This document shows, piece after piece, positions 1-5,562 of a DNA stretch of 6,148 nucleotides. Both the position numbers and the translations under genes were made by a program. Every line of letters begins with the position of its first letter. The first letter of the stretch is position 1. The notes under the pieces were generated by a model. The model was given only the letters and a program-made list of their open reading frames with translations, made no database searches and was not told where the DNA came from. Origin of the DNA: Methanobacteriota archaeon (GTDB taxonomy: Archaea > Thermoplasmatota > Poseidoniia > Poseidoniales > Thalassarchaeaceae); assembly GCA_002714745.1 (NCBI GenBank), contig PAYF01000041.1:19406-25553 (forward strand), in the 5' to 3' direction.

Positions 1-1274
1 ATTGTCTTAGCAATCTTATGCCTTTGTTCATCCTCCATAGATGGATTTCTCTCCGCAATCGCTTGTTCGGCTCTGACAACTGCCTCGTTAAGCAAATCGA
101 CCAGCTTGATTGCCTGGCCCTCGCGGCTCTTCAGTATCTTGCCGTCTGAATCCATCACCGAGCCGAACTTGACATGGGCAGCGTTGTGGGAGTCGTCCAT
201 GAACCCGGCCTGAATGGCAACCTCGAATACCATCTTGAAGTGCTGAGTCTGAGGAGTTCCTACGACGTAAAGCAGGTCATTGCAGCCCAGCCTCTCAACC
301 CTGTCAATAATGCATGCAAGGTCGGTTGTAGCGTAGTTGTATCCCCCGTCCGCTTTCTGGATGATGAGTGGCATCGGCTCACCCTCGCGGTTGACCCAAC
401 CTCCAGGGTAGACGACCTTGGCGCCCTCACTGTCCTCAAGTATTCCGCGATCATGGAGTCTAGTTACCACCTCAGGCAGCAGGTGGTGATAGTTGGACTC
501 GCCCATGATGTCATCATTTGTCAGCAGTACTCCAAGCATACCGTAGACTTCGTTGAAGTAGCGCATCGACTCGTCCACGAGGACTTGCCAGAGCCTGAGT
601 GTCTCCTCATCTCCACTCTGCAGCATTACAACACGATTGCGAGAGCGTTCAACGAATTTCTCATCCGAGTTGAATTTTCCTCGAGCCTGTTTGTAGAATC
701 CGTCCAAATCTCCCATTCCGAGTTCATCGGCTGCATTGCCCTCCCCTAGATCCAGTAGATGCTCGATGAGCATGCCAAAGGGGGTGCCCCAGTCGCCGAC
801 GTGGTTCTCGCGATGTACAGTGTGGCCCTTATGCATCAGCATGCGCACAATCGCATCGCCGATGACTGTTGATCTAAGGTGCCCGACATGCATTTCCTTG
901 GCCACATTTGGAGCAGAGTAGTCAACTGCAGCGACTCTGGTTTCCTCGATTGCAACTCCCAGTCTGTCGTCTGGAAGAAGATCCCCCAGCCTTGCAGCTA
1001 GCCATTCGGGCTCGGCCTTGATATTGACGAATCCGCTTACCGCAGAAACTTCAGCTATGCCTGCTAAAATAGGAGCGAGTGTAGAAGATATTGACTCGGC
1101 TATGTCTACAGGTGAACGCTTGAGTAACGGAGCAAGACTGTGGCAGGGTAAGGCTAGGTCCCCATGCTCCTCAACAGTTGCCGGGCCCAGAAGCTCACTC
1201 AAGTCCCCTTCAGCGCCTGCATCAGCAAGTACCTCAGCCACCTCGTCATTTACGGCTTGCTTGAGAATCTTCAT
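1..1274 (-). CDS. argS: Arginyl-tRNA synthetase, bacterial/eukaryotic type (partial, C-terminus off the left edge)
   Basis: Cytoplasmic class I aminoacyl-tRNA synthetase that charges tRNA-Arg with arginine using ATP. Reading from the ATG at 1274, 424 codons are open to the window edge. Residues 1-110 resemble the N-terminal additional domain. Residues 117-136 hold the DYSAPNVAKEMHVGHLRST block with the HIGH-type motif HVGH (129-132), followed by HVGDWGTPFG (158-167) and YATTDLAC (314-321). The KMSKS-loop region is DGKILKSREG (377-386), which follows the bacterial GKPFKTRxG pattern. The bacterial and eukaryotic families carry HVGDWGT; canonical archaeal ArgRS usually has a different block here and a KMSKRKG-like loop. 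The C-terminal helical anticodon-binding domain (roughly 130 or more residues) lies outside the window. The gene starts 4 nt after the prf1 stop, with GGAG 8 nt upstream inside the prf1 end, so cotranscription and translational coupling are likely. Identity is firm; the bacterial affinity is judged by eye. Confidence 0.96.
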   Translation of the reverse strand, partial: MKILKQAVNDEVAEVLADAGAEGDLSELLGPATVEEHGDLALPCHSLAPLLKRSPVDIAESISSTLAPILAGIAEVSAVSGFVNIKAEPEWLAARLGDLLPDDRLGVAIEETRVAAVDYSAPNVAKEMHVGHLRSTVIGDAIVRMLMHKGHTVHRENHVGDWGTPFGMLIEHLLDLGEGNAADELGMGDLDGFYKQARGKFNSDEKFVERSRNRVVMLQSGDEETLRLWQVLVDESMRYFNEVYGMLGVLLTNDDIMGESNYHHLLPEVVTRLHDRGILEDSEGAKVVYPGGWVNREGEPMPLIIQKADGGYNYATTDLACIIDRVERLGCNDLLYVVGTPQTQHFKMVFEVAIQAGFMDDSHNAAHVKFGSVMDSDGKILKSREGQAIKLVDLLNEAVVRAEQAIAERNPSMEDEQRHKIAKT

Positions 1275-1278
1275 CCGA

Positions 1279-2526
1279 TTAGCTCCATGCATACCTTAGG
1301 ATAGCGGCGATTCCACCAAATGAGTCGTTGAGAGTGGCGCCCTCCTCCGTGTCCATCGAAATGAGGCTGACCTTGGCCGATATGTGTCCAGCTAGCATGC
1401 TCAACTCGTCCACCAAGTCCATAGATTTGTCAGGGTCCTCAGTGATGTTCTCCGAATCACAAGATGGACAGTTTGGAATGTTGGACCGGTTACTCTGCGT
1501 GGCTTCCCACTCGTGCTTGCATTTTTTGCATGTCCAACCCACTCTGCGCTGCCTAAGGCCTTCTGAGAGGAGCAGGGTGTGTACTGCTCCTTGGCCGAGA
1601 GCGGATCTGACCATCGCCTCACCGTAAGTGGCCTTGGGATGATTCTGCATTACTTCGCGCAGGAATTGGTCGACCAGATTCCTCTCTGCATCTAGTTCAA
1701 TCTGGTCCATCAGACCTCCGGCTCGCTGAATCAACTCGCGCAGGCCGCTCTCGTTGGAATAGCCGACATCAAACAGGGGTTCTCTGATGAGTTTCTTGAT
1801 CTCGTGATGGAAGTAGTCCTTCTTGACCACGAAATCCTTGGTCGCACCCGGGCCGCCCACGATAATGCCCTCTAGATTCTCAATCTGAGGTAGCCAGTAG
1901 TTACATGCCCTCTCAGCGGACTTCTGGAAGAAGTTGTGAGCAGCCTCCTCGATTAGTCGCTCGAAGCGCTGAGCCGATTGGCCTCCTCGACCGTGCTTCG
2001 AGGGCACCTGTGAGGTGATATGTTCCTGGCAGTGCATCCTTTTGCCTGATGCTATTCCATAGGCCGACTCAGAGCGATCAATTACGAACAGCCCGTAAGC
2101 TGTCCTGTCAATCAGCATCTCCTCCAACTGACTTACCTCGAAAGTCGAATCGCAGCGGTATCTGAAGGAAGGGAATGCCTCGGGCGGATCATCAATTACC
2201 GTGATGATGAGTCTGGACTTATTGTTACCAACAATGACGTGGCCGACAAAGAAGGCTAGACCACGCTCTCCCGGAGTCTTATATCGGTTCAGCGCGGCCA
2301 AAGCTGACTCTATCGCATCGCCCACGTGCTTCCTAGTCGATTTCGACTTGATGTTGGCAGCTTGGCCGGCCTCTTGGGACAGGTGCTGCCTGACATCGTG
2401 AATCATCCTGTCTGGAGGCACGATGACTGTCACCAGTTCGGTTCCCATCCCTCGCATGGATGACAGTTCCTCAAGCGCCTTCTTCAGACGTAGCCTGCGC
2501 TGTTGCTGCTCTAGGTCTTCAGACAT
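1279..2526 (-). CDS. prf1: Peptide chain release factor subunit 1 (aRF1)
   Basis: Class I release factor that recognises all three stop codons in the ribosomal A site and triggers peptidyl-tRNA hydrolysis, acting with a GTPase partner. The 415 residues match the usual archaeal length. Domain 1 carries the GTx loop (G28-T29, with E where eRF1 has S), NIKS (58-61) and the YxCxxxF motif YRCDSTF (123-129), all used in stop-codon decoding. Domain 2 carries KHGRGGQSA with the catalytic GGQ at 181-183. Domain 3 contains a zinc ribbon with C333, C336, C353 and C356, a feature retained in many archaeal homologues. The ATG at 2526 has GAGG 6 nt upstream, and the N-terminus fits the family. The gene ends TAA and is followed after 4 nt by argS. 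It diverges from pyrH across a spacer rich in inverted repeats. No decoding residue looks lost, and neighbouring genes use TAA, TAG and TGA stops. Confidence 0.97.
   Translation of the reverse strand: MSEDLEQQQRRLRLKKALEELSSMRGMGTELVTVIVPPDRMIHDVRQHLSQEAGQAANIKSKSTRKHVGDAIESALAALNRYKTPGERGLAFFVGHVIVGNNKSRLIITVIDDPPEAFPSFRYRCDSTFEVSQLEEMLIDRTAYGLFVIDRSESAYGIASGKRMHCQEHITSQVPSKHGRGGQSAQRFERLIEEAAHNFFQKSAERACNYWLPQIENLEGIIVGGPGATKDFVVKKDYFHHEIKKLIREPLFDVGYSNESGLRELIQRAGGLMDQIELDAERNLVDQFLREVMQNHPKATYGEAMVRSALGQGAVHTLLLSEGLRQRRVGWTCKKCKHEWEATQSNRSNIPNCPSCDSENITEDPDKSMDLVDELSMLAGHISAKVSLISMDTEEGATLNDSFGGIAAILRYAWS
1283..1286 (-). promoter_or_regulatory. Shine-Dalgarno site of argS within the end of prf1
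   Basis: The minus strand reads GGAG here, 8 nt before the argS ATG at 1274 and overlapping the last sense codons of prf1. A ribosome terminating at the prf1 TAA (1281-1279) would sit over this site, which favours termination-reinitiation coupling. It supports the chosen argS start. Confidence 0.7.
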
Positions 2527-2531
2527 GCTAT

Positions 2532-2546
2532 GCCTCTGTCAGAGGC
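2532..2546. promoter_or_regulatory. Inverted repeat covering the prf1 ribosome-binding site
   Basis: GCCTCTG (2532-2538) and CAGAGGC (2540-2546) are perfect reverse complements around one central base. In the prf1 mRNA (minus strand) this could fold as a GCCTC/GAGGC stem with a five-base loop. The GAGG in its 3' arm (2536-2533) is the only good SD, 6 nt before the prf1 ATG. A second CCTC just upstream (minus strand of the GAGGGG region near 2549-2555) could compete for the same GAGG. The sequence match is direct; occlusion of the SD or use as a protein operator is inference. Confidence 0.45.
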
Positions 2547-2556
2547 CTGAGGGGCG

Positions 2557-2604
2557 GCATTTCAACCCTTCACCGCGCCTGAGGCGCAGGCATTGAAAGG
2601 GTGC
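2557..2604. repeat. Nested inverted repeats in the prf1-pyrH divergent spacer
   Basis: Three nested symmetries lie in this spacer. The outer is TTTCAA (2560-2565) facing TTGAAA (2593-2598), extendable by GCA (2557-2559) and TGC (2602-2604) across a small bulge. The inner is GCGCC (2575-2579) facing GGCGC (2583-2587) around TGA. An alternative pairing is ACCCTT with AAGGGT. The arrangement sits between divergent genes and upstream of the preferred pyrH ATG, so it could be a shared operator/promoter region or a leader hairpin. No canonical archaeal TATA box stands out nearby. Confidence 0.4.
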
Positions 2605-2622
2605 ATGTACGCGCAGCCATCA

Positions 2623-3321
2623 ATGGCGAAGGTCGTAGCCGCCCTAGGAGGCAGTTTACTGAGGCCCGAGGTCGAAGAGAGGCATGCCTGGCTGGAAAGT
2701 CTGACTGAGGTCGTTAGAGACTGTGTTGCGATGGATGACAAGTTAGGCATAGTTGTAGGAGGAGGAGTGGCTGCTCGTGAAGGAATTGAGCTTGCAAGGC
2801 CGATTGTCGACTCCGAGGATCGCTTGGACAGGATTGGCATAGCCGCCACCAGACTGAACGCCACTATCGTCCGTGAGAGTCTGGCTGATGCCGGCATCCC
2901 AGTCTCGGGAAGCATTCCACTTAGCGTCAACGAAGCGGTTTCTCTACTCGAAGAAAGGCAAGTGGTTGTCATGGGAGGAACTAGGCCCGGCCATACTACC
3001 GATGCTGTAGCAATCAGGTTGGCTGTAGCGTCCGGGGCTGATCGTTGCATCATCGCAACCAATGTCGCCAAAGTGCACGACTCTGACCCCAGAACCAATC
3101 CCGATGCACGCTCCTTCGATACTTTGACTCATTCCCAACTACAGAAAATAGTAGGGCCCGCAGAGCACTCCAAGGCAGGGCCATCGCAAGTGGTCGACCC
3201 GATAGGTGCTGATGTGGCCGCAGAAGCCGGTATGCCGCTGTGCATCTTGGACGGCAGGAGTATTAGTGCGCTTAGGTCGGCGATAGAGGGTGAGGAATTC
3301 GGAGGGACTGTGGTAGGATGA
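2623..3321 (+). CDS. pyrH: Uridylate (UMP) kinase, archaeal type
   Basis: Amino-acid-kinase-fold enzyme that phosphorylates UMP to UDP with ATP in pyrimidine nucleotide synthesis. Numbered from the ATG at 2623 (232 residues, close to the archaeal family length), the protein shows the N-terminal GGS (9-11), GGG (46-48), the strong block GGTRPGHTTDA (118-128) and VDP (191-193). The loop TNVAKVHDSDP (146-156) occupies the place of the common TNVDGVYxxDP, so the usual Asp-Gly pair is Ala-Lys. The start is uncertain. ATG 2623 begins MAKVVAALGGS and aligns with family N-termini, but has no SD. ATG 2605 adds six residues. TTG 2593 adds ten and has GAGG 8 nt upstream. The gene ends in an ATGA overlap with the next gene. 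Function is confident; altered kinetics from the loop change are only a possibility. Confidence 0.94.
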   Translation: MAKVVAALGGSLLRPEVEERHAWLESLTEVVRDCVAMDDKLGIVVGGGVAAREGIELARPIVDSEDRLDRIGIAATRLNATIVRESLADAGIPVSGSIPLSVNEAVSLLEERQVVVMGGTRPGHTTDAVAIRLAVASGADRCIIATNVAKVHDSDPRTNPDARSFDTLTHSQLQKIVGPAEHSKAGPSQVVDPIGADVAAEAGMPLCILDGRSISALRSAIEGEEFGGTVVG

Positions 3322-3626
3322 GTCAGCGCGACCGGATAATGCGGGATGCTCAGAGAACTGCTGGCGAAGCTCGTGAGGCTGCCAAACGTGGGCGTGAAGC
3401 TCAGAAGCGCGAGCGGACAAAGCGGAGTTTCTCAACTGCTGACCACAGGCACTGCTCAGTATGCTGGGCGCCAATCCCTCTTGACGAAGACCCTCCTGTT
3501 TGCTCGAATTCCGAATGCGCTGAGACGCGTCGAAAGCGAGAATCTTCTAGGAAGAGGCTTACAGTGATGTTGTACCTTTTTCCTGCAATAGCAATCCTGC
3601 TGGTATTCTTCCAAGTCATAACATAG
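3318..3626 (+). CDS. DUF2116-like zinc-ribbon membrane protein
   Basis: Protein of 102 residues. The first 37 residues are highly charged (many Arg, Lys, Glu) and probably helical. A zinc-ribbon core follows with C46, C49, C62 and C67 (CxxC then CxxxxC) around a PIPLDEDPPVC segment, then a basic stretch (70-80) and one C-terminal hydrophobic helix (about 82-100). This order, ribbon with PIP then basic linker then terminal membrane helix, resembles the archaeal family DUF2116, whose function is unknown to me. The basic residues before the helix suggest a cytoplasmic ribbon tethered to the membrane. The ATG overlaps the pyrH stop (ATGA), and GGAGGG lies 11 nt upstream, implying translational coupling. 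It ends TAG. Family assignment is by pattern, not by search. Confidence 0.82.
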   Translation: MSQRDRIMRDAQRTAGEAREAAKRGREAQKRERTKRSFSTADHRHCSVCWAPIPLDEDPPVCSNSECAETRRKRESSRKRLTVMLYLFPAIAILLVFFQVIT

Positions 3627-3654
3627 TAGCGTCAGATTGAACCGTGAGCGATAG

Positions 3655-3660
3655 AAGGAG
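3655..3660 (+). promoter_or_regulatory. Strong Shine-Dalgarno site fixing the start at 3669
   Basis: AAGGAG lies 8 nt before the first of two tandem ATG codons (3669 and 3672). It is one of the best SD matches in the window and picks the first ATG. Confidence 0.65.
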
Positions 3661-3668
3661 TAAGTACA

Positions 3669-4259
3669 ATGATGATTAGGATTCTATCTATTTTGCCGGC
3701 TGCTATGGGTGTAATCTGTGCCATACTCGTATTGGTTAGTCTGTATTCACCAACGCTCGATTCTAGCCGTACAGACATCCCGCTTGTCCCATGTACTGAC
3801 GACAGTGCTGGTTGCCCGGTTGGTCTGAGCGGAGATGATATGGGCTCTCCCCTTGCATTCATGCTGCTTGATATAGAAGTCACAATCGAGTGGGAGCAAT
3901 TCGCGACCAGTTGGATTGGAGTAATAGAAAGTCCTCCGCCGGATGGCTGCGAGCCGGACTCAAACGGACTTACAACCTGTACGGCTGAGGATTTCGATTT
4001 CATAGCAGGAGGGCCTGAGGAAGACGGGGGCTCACTGATATTTGATCTCAAGCCCGGTGACTACAGATTCGCTACTGCGAGCACCGAAACCTCTGGAGTT
4101 GGTGGAGAACAATTGGTCACAATCACACCTCAGATTGCTCTCAATCCGATTGCAGAAATTATTCTTGCGATTGTCTCTATCCTTCTGCTCGCTGGCTCTG
4201 GGGAGATGTTTGTACACGAGAGAATAATGGGAGTCTGGAAGCGCTTCAAAGAAGCCTGA
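3669..4259 (+). CDS. Hypothetical protein with two predicted membrane segments and an external domain
   Basis: I do not recognise this 196-residue protein. A hydrophobic helix at about 4-26 could be a signal anchor, and a second at about 160-178 is followed by a basic tail ending WKRFKEA. That topology puts both ends in the cytoplasm and residues 27-159 outside. The external part is acidic, with four cysteines (C42, C49, C94, C104) that could form disulfides, a Pro/Gly-rich segment (86-122), and alternating hydrophobic stretches such as LDIEVTIEWEQF and LIFDLKPGDYRF that suggest a beta-sandwich. A strong SD (AAGGAG) fixes the start. It lies 42 nt after the DUF2116-like gene and 45 nt before the tiny zinc-ribbon gene, all in the same direction, so one transcript is plausible. 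A surface or sensor role would be a guess. Confidence 0.82.
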   Translation: MMIRILSILPAAMGVICAILVLVSLYSPTLDSSRTDIPLVPCTDDSAGCPVGLSGDDMGSPLAFMLLDIEVTIEWEQFATSWIGVIESPPPDGCEPDSNGLTTCTAEDFDFIAGGPEEDGGSLIFDLKPGDYRFATASTETSGVGGEQLVTITPQIALNPIAEIILAIVSILLLAGSGEMFVHERIMGVWKRFKEA

Positions 4260-4288
4260 CTGGAAATCAGTGTTGTTGAAGAACCAGT

Positions 4289-4296
4289 AAGGGGTG
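4289..4296 (+). promoter_or_regulatory. Shine-Dalgarno-like site of the tiny zinc-ribbon gene
   Basis: AAGGGGTG lies 8 nt upstream of the ATG at 4305. It is a good SD match at normal spacing and supports real translation of a gene that would usually be dismissed on length. Confidence 0.5.
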
Positions 4297-4304
4297 CCGA
4301 GTAC

Positions 4305-4421
4305 ATGGACGAGATTTGCGAGAACTGTGGTTCTGCTATCGATGTCTCTGGCCTACCTTCTTCATTCGGAGGTTACAGTCTGTACTGTACAATATGTGGG
4401 CACCACTGGAAAGCTGAGTAA
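4305..4421 (+). CDS. Tiny zinc-ribbon protein (38 aa)
   Basis: Short frame of 38 codons ending TAA. The protein has two CxxC knuckles: C5-E-N-C8-G and C28-T-I-C31-G, with a 19-residue gap and HHW just after the second. This is the classic spacing of a treble-clef/rubredoxin-like zinc ribbon, and the whole protein is essentially that one domain, with no membrane helix. An SD-like AAGGGGTG lies 8 nt upstream. The gene follows the membrane protein by 45 nt in the same direction, and its TAA directly abuts the nog1 stop on the other strand. The knuckle pattern and SD argue for a real gene. A role in nucleic-acid or protein binding is the usual guess for such ribbons but is not shown here. A longer frame from 4294 overlaps it but is antisense to nog1. 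Confidence 0.75.
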   Translation: MDEICENCGSAIDVSGLPSSFGGYSLYCTICGHHWKAE

Positions 4422-5450
4422 TTACTCATCCCGATGCCAATGCTCAGGCAGACTGAGAGGATCCCCTACCTTGTCAGCCCCGATAACTTCAATCAGTCTA
4501 GACCTAAGTTCCTCCAAGCCCTGGCCTGTCTCAGCGCTAATCGGAGTACTGGCCCCTTGGGGTAGTTCGTCAATCAGGTCAGCCTTGCTATGCACTACGA
4601 TCATCGGTCGCTCAGACATCAACTGTTTGACCTCCTCCAACAGATGCTCTTGCTGCTCCAAAGGAGTAGTAGTGCCCTCGGATGAATCCACCAGGAAGAG
4701 AAGTACGTCACCGGTGTGCTCGAGCGCGGCGATGGCCTGCAACTCAATCCGATTCCGCTCCGACATAGGCCTGTCTAGAAGTCCAGGGGTGTCTACCATC
4801 TGATAGGCCCTGCGTCGGTGCTCGAAGTGTCCTAGGTGGAGTTGTTTGGTTGTGAATGGATAAGATGCAACTTCGGGCTCGCCACTTGAGAGAGCCGTGA
4901 TTAGGGCCGACTTGCCAACATTAGGAGAACCGGCTACCACGATGCAGGGCTCGGTTGGATCCAATGATGGGAGGTGTCGCAGGATATCGCGAGCTTCACC
5001 AAGCCACAATATCTGCGGAGATACTTGGTCGAGAATGGAAGAGAATCGGCCGTAGGCGTGGCGCCGGGCCTGATGGAATCCCTCGATGTTTCTTAGTCTC
5101 AAAATCTTCCTCTGAGTCTCTCCTGCAATCTTGCGGACCTGTTCTGCAGCCCACTGAATTGCCCCCAGACTCTTGCGGTACTCGTCATTTCCCACGGCTG
5201 CGTCAATCAGAGCTTGGTCGAACTGGGAAAGAGCGTTCAGGCTGGGCCATCTATCGACCCATTTCAGCAGGGTCGAATCGATTACATCTGCGGCGGATTG
5301 GACCATCCTGTCCATTTGCTTGCGTACTCTGTGATACTTGTCTGGATCCTCGACGAAATCAGACTGGCGGCTCGCCCTACTGAATGCCTTGTCGAGAATC
5401 TCCTGAGGATACAGCACTGTGGGTATGCTCCTCCAGTCAGCCCCTGCCAT
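4422..5450 (-). CDS. nog1: NOG1-family GTPase (ribosome assembly)
   Basis: TRAFAC GTPase of the OBG/NOG1 group; eukaryotic Nog1 acts in large-subunit maturation and archaeal forms are presumed to do likewise. The protein has 342 residues. Residues 1-165 are the helical N-terminal NOG1 region. The G domain then runs G1 GSPNVGKS (174-181), G2 Thr in PFTTKQ (200-201), G3 DTPG (220-223), G4 SKAD (288-291) and G5 SAET (305-308). G4 has Ser instead of the consensus Asn of NKxD; Ser/Thr variants occur in other active GTPases, so this need not abolish GTP binding. The protein ends shortly after the G domain, as expected for archaeal forms, which lack the long eukaryotic extension. The ATG at 5450 has a GGAGG site (5462-5458) 7 nt upstream. 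It is convergent with the tiny zinc-ribbon gene, with no bases between the stops, and divergent from the 5563 gene. Confidence 0.94.
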   Translation of the reverse strand: MAGADWRSIPTVLYPQEILDKAFSRASRQSDFVEDPDKYHRVRKQMDRMVQSAADVIDSTLLKWVDRWPSLNALSQFDQALIDAAVGNDEYRKSLGAIQWAAEQVRKIAGETQRKILRLRNIEGFHQARRHAYGRFSSILDQVSPQILWLGEARDILRHLPSLDPTEPCIVVAGSPNVGKSALITALSSGEPEVASYPFTTKQLHLGHFEHRRRAYQMVDTPGLLDRPMSERNRIELQAIAALEHTGDVLLFLVDSSEGTTTPLEQQEHLLEEVKQLMSERPMIVVHSKADLIDELPQGASTPISAETGQGLEELRSRLIEVIGADKVGDPLSLPEHWHRDE

Positions 5451-5482
5451 ACGCTCGCCTCCGGTGTGCGGCCTCTACCATC

Positions 5483-5491
5483 CCCTTTCAA
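5483..5491 (-). promoter_or_regulatory. TTGAAAGGG element upstream of nog1 (candidate promoter motif)
   Basis: The minus strand reads TTGAAAGGG, starting 41 nt before the nog1 ATG. The identical nonamer lies on the plus strand at 2593-2601 upstream of the preferred pyrH ATG, and TTGAAAT lies on the minus strand 39 nt before prf1. No canonical TATA box is visible in this spacer. Function is inferred only from recurrence and position. Confidence 0.25.
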
Positions 5492-5538
5492 GCCCACAGT
5501 CTGCGAAATGGAGCGTTATTGACAATCCGACTCCTTTT

Positions 5539-5561
5539 CTATCACGACTGTGACGCGATAG
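5539..5561. repeat. Inverted repeat immediately upstream of the 5563 gene
   Basis: CTATC (5539-5543) and GATAG (5557-5561) are reverse complements, with TCAC (5542-5545) and GTGA (5550-5553) as a second internal pairing. The repeat ends 1 nt before the ATG and no good SD is visible there, so it could be an operator or a leader hairpin. Chance occurrence of such short arms is possible. Confidence 0.3.
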
Positions 5562-5562
5562 C

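Noticed and set aside
174..749. Open plus-strand frame of 191 codons
   Set aside because: It lies antisense to the strongly supported argS, its translation shows no family motif, and argS motifs are present on the opposite strand throughout.
2593..2622. TTG at 2593 as the pyrH start
   Set aside because: It has GAGG 8 nt upstream, but TTG is a weak start and the added ten residues extend beyond the usual family N-terminus. The ATG at 2623 aligns better, so this is kept as an alternative only.
2562..3098. Open minus-strand frame of 178 codons
   Set aside because: It is antisense to pyrH and has a Ser/Thr/Ala-rich low-information translation typical of a shadow frame.
3632..4051. Open minus-strand frame of 139 codons
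   Set aside because: It is antisense to the 3669 membrane-protein gene, which has a strong SD and clear membrane helices.
4577..4588. SKAD as evidence for a dead GTPase
   Set aside because: G1, G2, G3 and G5 are intact, and Ser/Thr at the G4 Asn position is tolerated in other GTPases.
4294..4803. Open plus-strand frame of 169 codons overlapping the tiny zinc-ribbon gene
   Set aside because: Most of it is antisense to the nog1 G domain, and its translation is Ser-rich with no motif. The zinc-ribbon frame explains 4305-4421 better.
4955..5522. Overlapping plus-strand frames across the nog1 N-terminal half
   Set aside because: They are antisense to nog1, overlap each other, and lack recognisable domains.
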